A stretch of 22,341 nt of DNA from contig DDLU01000293.1 in NCBI GenBank assembly GCA_002340305.1, forward strand, positions 1-22,341, read 5' to 3'. This document shows positions 1-7,560 of the stretch, one piece after another. This DNA is from Desulfovibrio sp. UBA2564. GTDB lineage: Bacteria > Desulfobacterota > Desulfovibrionia > Desulfovibrionales > Desulfovibrionaceae. The notes below the pieces were generated by a model. That model saw nothing but the letters and a program-made list of their open reading frames with translations, made no database searches and was not told where the DNA came from. The position numbers and the translations under genes are program-made. Positions within the stretch are counted from its first letter, which is position 1. Each line of letters starts with the position of its first letter.

Positions 1-20
1 AACTTTTGCAAAAGTTTTTC
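1..20 (+). terminator. Possible end of an upstream terminator
   Basis: Bases 1-16 form a perfect palindrome (AACTTTTGCAAAAGTT) followed by four T. This could be the last part of a Rho-independent terminator of a gene left of the window. The upstream part is not visible, so the call is weak. Confidence 0.3.
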
Positions 21-47
21 CTTCCCCAGACGCCGGAGTATTAATAA

Positions 48-914
48 ATGGCAGCTGAATTTGTAAAAGTAACCAAGGCCGAAGCAGGGCAGAAGCTGGT
101 CCGTTTCCTTGAACGACGGGTTGATGGGGCCGTGCCGCGTCCGGCTGTTATGCGGTGGATTCGTAAGGGTAATGTTCGTGTGGATAAAGGGCGCTGCAAG
201 CCTTTTGATCTGGTCAAAGAAGGGCAGACTGTGCGTATCCCTCCTTATCAGGCAGTGCAAACGCAGCAGAAGTCTCTGCCTGCACTTCCCATAATTTATG
301 AAGACGATAATTTTCTGGCGGTGTGCAAGCCTGCGGGATTGCCGACTCAAGGCGGTACCGGGCATGACGATTCCGTTGCAGATCGTCTGCTGTCTATGTT
401 TGCAGAGGCCCCTTACAAACCTGCTCCAGCACATCGATTGGACCGTGATACTTCAGGCGTGATTCTGGCGGGAAAATCTCATCATGGACAGAAGAATTTA
501 TCCGTTTTTTTTGCGGAACATGGCGAAGGCGGGAAGTTCTACCTTGCGCAGGTAGAAGGAGAATGGCCTGCCGGAGATTGGACAGAATTGCGTGATAAAA
601 TGGAAAAGCGCGGTCCTAAAGGGCGCGAGAAAGTTGTTGTCGGTTCCGGTAAAGAGGCACTTAGCTCTGTCCGTCCGGTAAAGATCGGCGCGAAGAATTC
701 CTTGCTCATGGTTAAGCTTCATACAGGACGAACTCACCAGATTCGTGTCCAGCTCTCATCCCGTGGATTTCCTATTGTCGGGGACGGTAAATACGGTACT
801 AAGAAAGGCCGGATGAAATTGCATTGCCTGCGTATCGAAACAACTTGGTTTACAGCTTCCTGCCTGCCGGGCTGGGGTAAATTACCTGATATTTATGATC
901 ATTATTTCAATTGA
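48..914 (+). CDS. rluC: RluC-type 23S rRNA pseudouridine synthase
   Basis: The 288-residue protein belongs to the RluA/RluC/RluD family, which isomerises uridines in 23S rRNA to pseudouridine. An S4-like RNA-binding domain occupies roughly residues 15-75 (KGNVRVDKGRCKP, then VRIPP). The catalytic domain follows, with the signature HRLDRDTSGV at residues 129-138; Asp132 is the expected catalytic residue. The RCKP and RIPP segments resemble RluC more than RluD, and the C-terminal HTGRTHQIRVQ motif is family-typical. The ATG at 48 has GGAG about nine bases upstream. The gene is monocistronic and ends in its own terminator. RluC in Escherichia coli acts on positions 955, 2504 and 2580; the exact target sites here are inferred. 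Another RluA-family member is the main alternative. Confidence 0.9.
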   Translation: MAAEFVKVTKAEAGQKLVRFLERRVDGAVPRPAVMRWIRKGNVRVDKGRCKPFDLVKEGQTVRIPPYQAVQTQQKSLPALPIIYEDDNFLAVCKPAGLPTQGGTGHDDSVADRLLSMFAEAPYKPAPAHRLDRDTSGVILAGKSHHGQKNLSVFFAEHGEGGKFYLAQVEGEWPAGDWTELRDKMEKRGPKGREKVVVGSGKEALSSVRPVKIGAKNSLLMVKLHTGRTHQIRVQLSSRGFPIVGDGKYGTKKGRMKLHCLRIETTWFTASCLPGWGKLPDIYDHYFN

Positions 915-953
915 TTACGCTTAAAATCATCAAGAAATTTTGTTTGTAGATTG

Positions 954-986
954 GGACAGTTGGGCTATGTTCAGCTGTCCTTTTTT
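954..986 (+). terminator. Rho-independent terminator after the pseudouridine synthase gene
   Basis: A nine-base-pair stem with one G-U pair (GGACAGTTG at 954-962 with CAGCTGTCC at 972-980) is followed directly by six T. Confidence 0.8.
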
Positions 987-1029
987 GTCCTTCGGAGAAG
1001 TGGTATTCATGTTGTGTGATAAAAAGTTA

Positions 1030-1058
1030 TTGACAAACAATAATTTATTGCCGTAAAT
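1030..1058 (+). promoter_or_regulatory. Candidate promoter and palindromic operator for the DUF2975/Xre unit
   Basis: A perfect -35 hexamer TTGACA lies at 1030-1035. At 17-base spacing the -10 would be the poor match GTAAAT (1053-1058). Inside the spacer is a perfect inverted repeat, CAATAA-T-TTATTG (1038-1050), well placed to bind a dimeric repressor. The Xre-type regulator encoded 600 bases downstream is the obvious candidate, but that link is inference. Confidence 0.4.
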
Positions 1059-1100
1059 CATGAATTAGAAGGCGGGTAAATTATTTCTCAGGAGACTTAG

Positions 1101-1640
1101 ATGGACAAGATTAAGAAAATGAGTGTTTTTTTGAAGTATGCATTTTTGCTGACTTTGATTGCAATTCCGGTATTTGAAGTTTCCGGGTGGCTGATGTTTA
1201 ACGGTGATCCGGAATCATATTTCATGTCGGAGTTTTTGATGAGTTTTGATCCCAACTATCTGGGACCACTGACCGGAACTCAGAAATTTTTGGGGCTGCT
1301 TGTATCCGCTCCATACAACGCGCTGGGTATGTACTCCTGCTGGCAGTTAGTGAAATTGTTCGGCCTGTACTCTCAGGGAATGATTTTCACTGCTGATAAT
1401 TCAGCCTGCTACAGGCGGGCAGCTTGGGCTTTGCTCATCGGCGAGATTGTCTATCCCTTTACTCAAACAGCTGTTTCGTACATCGCAACTATGAATAATG
1501 GTGTTGGGAATAGGTTGATTTTTGTGAGTTTTGATGATGCCAACTTCGGGAATATTGTTATTGCTTGTGTGGTTTTGGCGATTTCATGGGTAATGGACGA
1601 AGGCCGAAAGCTTCAGGATGAAGCGGAACTCACAATTTAA
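1101..1640 (+). CDS. DUF2975 family membrane protein
   Basis: The 179-residue integral membrane protein has about four hydrophobic segments (near residues 10-32, 62-85, 105-128 and 148-165). The C-terminal motif EGRKLQDEAELTI is characteristic of DUF2975 proteins, which typically sit next to a YozG-like regulator, as here. Biochemical function is unknown for the family. The ATG at 1101 has a good Shine-Dalgarno (AGGAG). The stop is nine bases before the next start, so the two genes are very likely cotranscribed and translationally linked. Family assignment is fairly sure from the C-terminus and the neighbour; no role can be assigned. Confidence 0.8.
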   Translation: MDKIKKMSVFLKYAFLLTLIAIPVFEVSGWLMFNGDPESYFMSEFLMSFDPNYLGPLTGTQKFLGLLVSAPYNALGMYSCWQLVKLFGLYSQGMIFTADNSACYRRAAWALLIGEIVYPFTQTAVSYIATMNNGVGNRLIFVSFDDANFGNIVIACVVLAISWVMDEGRKLQDEAELTI

Positions 1641-1649
1641 GGAGTTGAT

Positions 1650-1865
1650 ATGGCAATTTTTATTAACCTTGATGTGATGTTGGCTAAAAAAAAGGTCTCT
1701 TCAAAAGACTTGGCTGAAGTCGTTGGAATTACACCGCAGAACCTTTCTGTACTCAAAACCGGAAAGGCCAAAGCCATCAGGTTCAGCACTCTTGATGCGA
1801 TATGTAAATTTCTGGACTGCCAGCCCGGTGATATACTCGAGTTCCGGGATGAGCAGGCAGTATAA
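1650..1865 (+). CDS. Small Xre/Cro-type HTH regulator (YozG-like)
   Basis: The 71-residue protein is almost entirely one helix-turn-helix domain of the Cro/C1 type. The segments SSKDLAEVVGITPQNLSVLK (about residues 17-36) and FSTLDAICKFLDCQPGDILEF (about 49-69) are typical of the short YozG-like regulators paired with DUF2975 proteins. It has AGGAG five bases before the ATG and follows the membrane-protein gene by nine bases. Autoregulation through the palindrome at 1038-1050 is plausible but inferred. How the membrane partner influences the regulator is not visible from sequence. Confidence 0.88.
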   Translation: MAIFINLDVMLAKKKVSSKDLAEVVGITPQNLSVLKTGKAKAIRFSTLDAICKFLDCQPGDILEFRDEQAV

Positions 1866-1917
1866 ATATTTAAGGGCTCCCCTTATTCAGGCTGGGTTAT
1901 GGTTGTCCCGGCTTGCG

Positions 1918-1945
1918 GCAGAACCGGACTCCCCGGTTCTGCTTT
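1918..1945 (+). terminator. Probable terminator after the Xre regulator gene
   Basis: A ten-base-pair perfect stem (GCAGAACCGG at 1918-1927 with CCGGTTCTGC at 1933-1942) and a five-base loop is followed by only a short T stretch (TTTCTGGGTTT). The stem is strong but the tail is weak. Confidence 0.6.
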
Positions 1946-2090
1946 CTGGGTTTAGATGTTAGGAAAAGTTAAAATGCATGATGGGTTCACGCGTATGCAG
2001 TAAATGTGTAACACGCTTGAATGAAATAGTGCATATATCCATGAAAGCCGTCTGGGTGAAACATGTTGTTTTTTCTGTGTGAGATGGGAA

Positions 2091-2124
2091 AGCCCCCGCA
2101 AAGTCTAACTTTGCGGGGGCTTTT
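2091..2124 (-). terminator. Terminator of the ech operon (hairpin active on both strands)
   Basis: A perfect 14-base-pair stem (2091-2104 with 2108-2121) has a three-base loop. It lies 23 bases beyond the echF stop. On the minus strand it is followed by TTT, on the plus strand by TTTT. Its core CCCCGCAAAGT...ACTTTGCGGGG recurs at 15815-15840. Confidence 0.85.
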
Positions 2125-2146
2125 GCGGTTCAGACTAAAGCCGAAG

Positions 2147-2527
2147 CTATTTCTTGGCTTTGGCTTTTTTCTTGGGCGGCTTGATTTTACCGGTCTGTTC
2201 CATCATATCGCGTTCTGCGGACGGAGCGCGGTGTACAGGTTTCATGTACAGGCTTCCTGTCGGGCAGTGGTCAACGCAAATGGAGCAGTAGATGCATGCG
2301 AAAGGATCGCAAATCCATGTTCCGGTTCCGCTGTCTTTATCTTTTGTGACGGTAATGCACTGTGAAGGGCATTTCATCTGGCATTTTTTGCAGAAAATGC
2401 ACTCGTCAATGTTATTGAACAGTTCACCTCTGTAGCGTTCAAAAGGCTCACGTTTCTCGATGGGGTACATGCGAGTGGAACTTTTTGACAAGAGGTTCTT
2501 GAGCACAGTGGGAGTCATGTTAAGCAT
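2147..2527 (-). CDS. echF: Ech hydrogenase subunit F (2x[4Fe-4S] ferredoxin-like)
   Basis: This 126-residue electron-transfer subunit resembles NuoI of complex I. It has two CxxCxxCxxxC motifs, at C43/C46/C49/C53 and C78/C81/C84/C88, predicted to bind two [4Fe-4S] clusters that carry electrons between soluble ferredoxin and the small subunit EchC. The frame is open further upstream, but the start at 2527 is chosen because TAGGAGG, overlapping the echE stop, sits seven bases before that ATG. The C-terminus is a lysine-rich tail (PPKKKAKAKK), which may help electrostatic docking; that role is inference. It is the last gene of the operon and is followed by a strong terminator. Confidence 0.95.
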   Translation of the reverse strand: MLNMTPTVLKNLLSKSSTRMYPIEKREPFERYRGELFNNIDECIFCKKCQMKCPSQCITVTKDKDSGTGTWICDPFACIYCSICVDHCPTGSLYMKPVHRAPSAERDMMEQTGKIKPPKKKAKAKK

Positions 2528-2538
2528 GTCTCGGCCTC

Positions 2539-3615
2539 CTAGCGTTCCGTGCAGCTGATGCACGGGTCAATTGACAGAATGATAACCGGAACATCAGCCA
2601 GTTCGCAGTTCGGAAGCATCGCCAGAAGAGGCGGAATGTTCGCAAACGTTGGTGTTCTGATGCGGACCCTGTCAAGGAACTTCTTGCCGCTACCTTTAAT
2701 GTAGTAGAGGCATTCACCGCGGGGCTGTTCCACACGGGTTATAATTTCGCCTTCGGGGTTACCTTTGCAGGGTGCTGCAATATCACCCTGCGGGAGTCCG
2801 GCGATAGCCTGTTTTACCAGATCTGCGGACTGCAGGGTTTCGCGGAAACGAACGGTGGAACGTGCGTAGCAGTCACCGTCCGGTTCTACGATAGGTTCGA
2901 AGTCGATTTTATCAAATGCTGCGTACTTCAAAAGACGCATGTCGGATGCAACGCCGCTACCGCGCAGGGTCGGTCCTGCTGCGCCAAAGTCGTAAGCCTG
3001 TTCTTTGGTCAGAACGCCGACACCCTTGGTGCGTGCGCATACAGTGTAGTCGCTGAGGATGGTGTTCTGGATTTCTTTGATTTCTTTAACCGCAGTATCA
3101 ACTTCGGAAAGAATCCAGGAGCACATTTCGGGAGTCAGGTCCTGACGAACACCGCCGACCACGTTGACAGAAGTGATAACACGGCTGCCTGTGGTTGCTT
3201 CGTTGATGTCCATGATGCGTTCACGGATGCGCCAGAACTGCATGAAGAGAGCTTCGAAGCCGAAAGCATCGGCAAAGAGACCCAGCCAGAGCAGGTGGCT
3301 GTGCATACGGTGAAGTTCGGACCAGATTGTGCGGAGGTATTCGGCTCTTCTGGGAACCTCAATGCCCATGATCTCTTCAATGCCCTGACAGTAGCACATT
3401 GAGTGGATGTTGGAGCAGATACCGCAGACGCGTTCAACGACCTGGATCATCTGGTGGTAATCGCGGATTTCAGCGAGTTTTTCCAGACCCCTGTGAACGT
3501 ATCCGAGTGCGGGAATGGCCTCCTGTACGATCTCGTCTTCCACGACAAGCTTCACATGCAGCGGCTCCGGGAGAACCGGATGCTGCGGACCGAAAGGTAT
3601 GATGGTACGTGCCAT
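2539..3615 (-). CDS. echE: Ech hydrogenase catalytic large subunit E
   Basis: The 358-residue protein is homologous to NuoD and to [NiFe]-hydrogenase large subunits. Both nickel-binding Cys pairs are present: RVCGIC (C64, C67) near the N-terminus and DPCISC (C352, C355) at the C-terminus. This identifies a hydrogenase rather than a complex I subunit. The protein ends three residues after the last Cys (CTER), so it carries no C-terminal extension of the type removed by a maturation protease in many [NiFe] hydrogenases. It carries out H2 formation or oxidation at a Ni-Fe site. The ATG at 3615 has AGGG upstream. The echF start lies 12 bases past the stop. Confidence 0.97.
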   Translation of the reverse strand: MARTIIPFGPQHPVLPEPLHVKLVVEDEIVQEAIPALGYVHRGLEKLAEIRDYHQMIQVVERVCGICSNIHSMCYCQGIEEIMGIEVPRRAEYLRTIWSELHRMHSHLLWLGLFADAFGFEALFMQFWRIRERIMDINEATTGSRVITSVNVVGGVRQDLTPEMCSWILSEVDTAVKEIKEIQNTILSDYTVCARTKGVGVLTKEQAYDFGAAGPTLRGSGVASDMRLLKYAAFDKIDFEPIVEPDGDCYARSTVRFRETLQSADLVKQAIAGLPQGDIAAPCKGNPEGEIITRVEQPRGECLYYIKGSGKKFLDRVRIRTPTFANIPPLLAMLPNCELADVPVIILSIDPCISCTER

Positions 3616-3663
3616 AATTTACCCTATAGTTGTTATCGTCTTGGGTTCATCCGGGAAGACGAG

Positions 3664-4035
3664 TTATTTTTTAGGTTTCATCGCCTTTGTGTTGTTACAC
3701 ATGGGGATGATGGTCACTTCGTCGTCAAGGTACAGCTTGCGGCCGAAATCGAGTACGAGGCCTTCGAACTTGATGTCGAACTGGTCCTGTATTTCGTTTT
3801 CGATCAGCAGTGCTGCGAAGTATACTCCGCTGATGGAAGGCACGGGTTTATCCATGTCTACCGTCAGGCGCAGGTTGGTCAGTACTTCGTTTTTATCAAA
3901 GTGGTAGATAATATCCGCTTTTCCGTCACCGATGTTGGTGCAGGAGAAGGTGACCATACGCTGACCGTCACTCTTCATCTTGGATACTTCGCCTACCAGG
4001 CTTTCCAGAGTTACATCTATTTGATTTTCAATCAC
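3664..4035 (-). CDS. echD: Ech hydrogenase subunit D (NuoC-like)
   Basis: This 123-residue hydrophilic subunit corresponds to the 30-kDa/NuoC-like component of group 4 hydrogenases. It has no cofactor motif and probably stabilises the contact between EchC and EchE. Sequence alone is weakly diagnostic; the call depends on its position between echC and echE and on its size. The start is GTG at 4035, with GAGGGG about seven bases upstream. The intergenic gap to echC is 20 bases and to echE 48 bases. Confidence 0.88.
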   Translation of the reverse strand: MIENQIDVTLESLVGEVSKMKSDGQRMVTFSCTNIGDGKADIIYHFDKNEVLTNLRLTVDMDKPVPSISGVYFAALLIENEIQDQFDIKFEGLVLDFGRKLYLDDEVTIIPMCNNTKAMKPKK

Positions 4036-4055
4036 GATCTTACCCCTCGTAATGT

Positions 4056-4490
4056 TTAGCCTTTGAGGCCTTCAAACTTGGCAAGGGCTGTGACCACGCC
4101 GTCGATGATTGCTTCGGGTTTTGCCGGGCAACCGGGGACGTAAACATCAACCGGGATGACTTTGTCGACCCCGCCGAGAACGTTGTAGCACTCGCGGAAC
4201 ACACCGCCGGACAGGCCGCAGGCACCGATAGCGATCACACCTTTAGGATCAGGCATCTGATCGTAGATGTTGCGCAGGACTTTTGCGTTCCTGTGGTTGA
4301 CGGTTCCGGTCACCAGAAGGACATCGGCATGCTTGGGGTTCCCCACGTTGACAACACCGAAACGTTCAACGTCGTACAGCGGTGTCAGGCATGCCAGAAC
4401 TTCGATATCGCAGCCGTTGCAGCTTCCGCAGTCAAAATGCATGATCCACGGAGACTTGGCGCGTGAATTTCCAATGAATTTCTTGAACAT
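4056..4490 (-). CDS. echC: Ech hydrogenase small subunit C (NuoB-like)
   Basis: The 144-residue protein is the small subunit that holds the [4Fe-4S] cluster nearest the Ni-Fe site. The four likely ligands are visible: C24 and C27 in CGSCNGCD, C91 in GACGLSGG and C121 in VPGCPAKPE. The CxxC spacing matches group 4 hydrogenases; complex I NuoB has adjacent cysteines instead. GTVNHRNAK is another family motif. The ATG at 4490 lies four bases after the echB stop, with AGG in the echB end serving as ribosome binding site. Confidence 0.96.
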   Translation of the reverse strand: MFKKFIGNSRAKSPWIMHFDCGSCNGCDIEVLACLTPLYDVERFGVVNVGNPKHADVLLVTGTVNHRNAKVLRNIYDQMPDPKGVIAIGACGLSGGVFRECYNVLGGVDKVIPVDVYVPGCPAKPEAIIDGVVTALAKFEGLKG

Positions 4491-4494
4491 AAGC

Positions 4495-5343
4495 TTAACC
4501 TGCGTACAGCCAGATGAGGTTGACGAAAGACATGGCCAGACCGATACTCCAAACGTACTTGAGCATCCAGCGCCAGGTCATGCGCGCCATAGTGTTATCA
4601 ATGATCAGCTCTGCAAAGTAGGTGGAGGCGATCAAGAGTACGCAACCTACCAGGCTGGTGTGCCAGAAGAGGGCACAGATACCGAGAATGAAGATGGTCT
4701 CGTACCAGTGGCCGATTTCAATGATGCCGAGGTAAGGACCGGAGAACTCGGTGAGAATACCTTTGACGATTTCCTGGTGCCCGTGGTGGGAGGTGGAGAA
4801 GTCAAAAGGGGATTTTCTCAGCTTGATGGTCAGAGCATAACCGAGGACTATAAACATGAGAGGCAGCTGCACGAGCAGGGGCTGTTCATAGGCCAGAATC
4901 TCATCAACCCTGAAGCTTCCGGTTACCATGAAGATGGATGCGAAAACGAGGATGAGAAGCGGTTCGTAGGTAAGGACCTGAATCAGTTCACGCTGTGAAC
5001 CTACCTGACTGTATGGGGAAGGTGTTGAAAGACCACCCATAACCAGAAAGACAGCACCGATAGCCTGAACAAAGAAGACCAGAAGCAGGTCGCTTCCGGC
5101 AAAGAGAAGTCCGACGGAAAGTGCTGCTGCGATGAGATAAATCCATGCGCAGAAGACCTGCCAGAAGTTGCTGACAACTTTTTCTTTACCGAACAGTTTT
5201 GCAACATCGTAGAAGGGCTGCAGCAGCGGAGGACCGAAGCGGGATTGCAAACGCGCAGTAAGGCGCCTGTCAAGGCCGGCAATAAGGCCGCCCAGCACAG
5301 GAGCTATAACGATGCCGAGAATGATGAGAATTATAGTTTTCAT
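4495..5343 (-). CDS. echB: Ech hydrogenase membrane subunit B (NuoH-like)
   Basis: The 282-residue polytopic membrane protein corresponds to NuoH/HyfC/HycD. The conserved loop KSPFDFSTSHHGHQE followed by VKGILTEFSGPYLG is the family hallmark and contains acidic residues implicated in coupling at the quinone-site-like region. It anchors the soluble arm (EchC, D, E, F) to the membrane. The frame is open to 5400, but the ATG at 5343 is the likely start: it overlaps the echA stop (TAATG) and has GGAGGGG upstream. The overlap suggests translational coupling with echA. Confidence 0.95.
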   Translation of the reverse strand: MKTIILIILGIVIAPVLGGLIAGLDRRLTARLQSRFGPPLLQPFYDVAKLFGKEKVVSNFWQVFCAWIYLIAAALSVGLLFAGSDLLLVFFVQAIGAVFLVMGGLSTPSPYSQVGSQRELIQVLTYEPLLILVFASIFMVTGSFRVDEILAYEQPLLVQLPLMFIVLGYALTIKLRKSPFDFSTSHHGHQEIVKGILTEFSGPYLGIIEIGHWYETIFILGICALFWHTSLVGCVLLIASTYFAELIIDNTMARMTWRWMLKYVWSIGLAMSFVNLIWLYAG

Positions 5344-7247
5344 TACAGAGCCCCTCCCAGCATAAGAACGATGAGAGCAAGAGCAACGAAGTTCACCCAC
5401 AAAGTGAGTCTTTCTTCACCGAAGAACTCTTTCATGTAGTAGTTGCTTGCCTTCAGTTCTACCGGGCTGTTCATGGGTCCGATGAAGGACTGAACACCGG
5501 TTTCTGGAACGTTGGCACCACACATGTAAGTCGCGGAAGACTTGTCAGTTGCAGATTTCTTGGTCTCAATCCATGAGTAGATGAACGCGGCGGCAAGGAT
5601 GATGAAAATGGGGTATACAGCAAAAACACCCATGGGTGATGCGAATACGCCGGCAGTAATTTCAAAGGACTTGCCGACCATAGGCTCAATGAGCTTGGTG
5701 TAGAGCATTGGTGAGAAGAAAGACAGCACCACTGCGATACCGGCAAGAGCGGTAAGGGTGAGTCTTGTCAGCACACTCTGGGATTCTGCGGGAACTTTGT
5801 CGCGCAGGGGAGCTGTGAGCAGGATACCTGCCCAACGGGCCCAGAAGACGAGGGAAACCGCACTGCCGAGAGCGAGCATAGTTATTACGAACATATCGCC
5901 GGAAGCGGATTCGATTGCCATCCATTTACCTAGCAGTACGCCGAAGGGAGGCAGCAGCATGGTCAGGACACCCACGATGGTGATAACCGCAGTGCGGGGC
6001 ATCTTGAGATACAGCCCGTGCATATCTTCAATGTCGCGGCTGCCGATGCCGTGCTCGATTGTGCCGACGCACAGGAAGAGCAGGGCCTTGGAGGCTGCAT
6101 GGAAGATAATCAGGATGATAGCTGCAGTGATGGCCCAAGTAGTATTGAGACCGGCACAGCAGATGATCAAACCGAGGTTACTGATAGTAGAGTAGGCAAG
6201 AATCTTTTTACCGTTGCTCTGGCTGACGGCAATAGCAGCACAGGCAAGGAAGGTAAAAGCACCACAGAGGGCAACACCCTGACTGAGGAAAGTCCCTGCG
6301 TATGCGGGAGCAAGTCTCAGTACGATGTATACACCGGCTTTAACCATAGTGGAGGAGTGAAGCAGTGCGGAGACCGGAGTCGGCGCGACCATCGCTCCAA
6401 GCAGCCAGCTCTGGAAAGGCACCTGAGCAGCTTTGGTGAACCCCGCGAGACAGAGCAGCCCCAGAGGAGCGAGCATAAGACCGCCCATGGGACCGGCCTG
6501 AATGATGACCTGAAGGTCAAGGGAGCCGGTTTCAGCGTAGGCCCAGATCATACCGAAGACGAAAGCAACACCGCCGAGTGCGTTAAGCATCAGGGCGCGG
6601 GTAGCATTCTTGACCGCAATCTGAGTCTGGTCATGCCCGATGAGCATGAAAGAACAGAAGGTGGTAACTTCAAAGAAGAAGTAGAGCCAGAGAATGTTGT
6701 TGGAAAGGACCAGCCCGTTCATTGCTCCGAGGAACAGAACGAGGAAGAAAAAGAATTGCGGCTGGCGGGATTTTACCAAGTGCAGGTGTTCCTCATGCTC
6801 TTTCATGTAAGGAATCGCGAAGAAACAGATCAGCGATCCAATGATAGAGATGACGGCGACCATGATCAGGGAAAGGCTGTCCGCAAAGATAGCGGGAGTC
6901 TCAACTGCATGATCGACAAAGAACATTTCAAACACAGCAAGCGGAATGATCTGTAAGATTACGAAGATCTTGATCATCTGATTTTTGAGTTTGAAAGCGT
7001 AATAGAGCATTACGAAAAGCAGGGCAAAATCCGCCAGGGTTACGAGGGAATCCCAGCTGATTCCGACAATTGTACCTGGAGAATAGGTAAAAGTCCCTTG
7101 TCCGAGCAGAGCAAGGGAAACCGCGGCAAGAACTACACCGGTTGCGAGAACGATCAGGGACCTGATCGCACTCACACGCAGAAAGTAGCAGCCGACAGCA
7201 GCCACCAAGGGCAACAAGATGGCAAGAACTAACATCATGGGCAACAT
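5343..7247 (-). CDS. echA: Ech hydrogenase membrane subunit A (antiporter-like, NuoL/MrpA type)
   Basis: The 634-residue protein has many transmembrane segments and is homologous to NuoL and to Mrp antiporter subunits. The conserved core LLGAMVAPTPVSALLHSSTM, followed by VKAGVYIVLRL, lies in the central part and carries residues of the ion-translocation path. It is expected to translocate H+ or Na+ driven by the ferredoxin/H2 couple; which ion cannot be told from sequence. The ATG at 7247 has GAGG six bases upstream. It is the first gene of the operon, preceded by a region with a candidate promoter at 7369-7398. Confidence 0.95.
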   Translation of the reverse strand: MLPMMLVLAILLPLVAAVGCYFLRVSAIRSLIVLATGVVLAAVSLALLGQGTFTYSPGTIVGISWDSLVTLADFALLFVMLYYAFKLKNQMIKIFVILQIIPLAVFEMFFVDHAVETPAIFADSLSLIMVAVISIIGSLICFFAIPYMKEHEEHLHLVKSRQPQFFFFLVLFLGAMNGLVLSNNILWLYFFFEVTTFCSFMLIGHDQTQIAVKNATRALMLNALGGVAFVFGMIWAYAETGSLDLQVIIQAGPMGGLMLAPLGLLCLAGFTKAAQVPFQSWLLGAMVAPTPVSALLHSSTMVKAGVYIVLRLAPAYAGTFLSQGVALCGAFTFLACAAIAVSQSNGKKILAYSTISNLGLIICCAGLNTTWAITAAIILIIFHAASKALLFLCVGTIEHGIGSRDIEDMHGLYLKMPRTAVITIVGVLTMLLPPFGVLLGKWMAIESASGDMFVITMLALGSAVSLVFWARWAGILLTAPLRDKVPAESQSVLTRLTLTALAGIAVVLSFFSPMLYTKLIEPMVGKSFEITAGVFASPMGVFAVYPIFIILAAAFIYSWIETKKSATDKSSATYMCGANVPETGVQSFIGPMNSPVELKASNYYMKEFFGEERLTLWVNFVALALIVLMLGGAL

Positions 7248-7560
7248 ACGGACCTCACTGTAACGCGATGTTGTACCAGATTTTGAAAAAAGTGCCTCAG
7301 CCGTGTTATCTTTTTAGGTTTTGTGCAACTCTTGAAAATGTTTCACAATAATCACCTAAACTGTACAAATTAGTCTTCAAAAATTGAAGAAAAGTCAACA
7401 GCTATTTGAGATTAAGTGGCTCTATATACCTATAGAAATTATTGATAATTCAAAATTATTTTGTGAAAAATGTAACCAGTCGCATGGGTGATAAAGGTTA
7501 AATCTATTGTTAATGCCGATTATTCAGGATAGAAACGATGATATGAATGAAAGGGGAGTT
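7248..7560. promoter_or_regulatory. Divergent regulatory region between echA and the NlpC/P60 gene
   Basis: This 313-base stretch is AT-rich and holds no gene I can support. It contains the candidate ech promoter described separately, an inverted repeat TCTATA-TACC-TATAGA at 7421-7436, and on the minus strand an imperfect palindrome around 7332-7348 (TTGTGAAA...TTTTCAA) loosely like a CRP/FNR-family site. I could not place a convincing plus-strand promoter for the peptidase gene. Confidence 0.5.
7369..7398 (-). promoter_or_regulatory. Candidate ech promoter with operator in the spacer
   Basis: Read on the minus strand, TTGACT (7398-7393) and ACTAAT (7374-7369) are separated by 18 bases. The spacer is almost filled by a perfect inverted repeat TCTTCAA-TTT-TTGAAGA (7374-7390). 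A start point near 7362 would give a leader of about 115 bases before echA. The hexamers are moderate matches to sigma-70, and no regulator can be named. Confidence 0.4.

Noticed and set aside
3403..4059. 218-codon open frame on the plus strand
   Set aside because: It is antisense to echE and echD and has no supporting signals.
4267..4998. 243-codon open frame on the plus strand
   Set aside because: It runs antisense across echC and echB, both with clear family motifs.
6018..6956. 312-codon open frame on the plus strand
   Set aside because: It is antisense to echA. The translated product is compositionally odd and matches nothing known.
2539..7247. Complex I (nuo) or formate hydrogenlyase fragment
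   Set aside because: The large subunit has both Ni-binding Cys pairs, which excludes complex I. No formate dehydrogenase gene or HycE-type N-terminal fusion is present; the six-gene order fits Ech.
7247..7320. Sigma-54 promoter for echA
   Set aside because: TGGTAC and GGCAC strings occur on the minus strand, but neither has the required GC of the -12 element at the right spacing.
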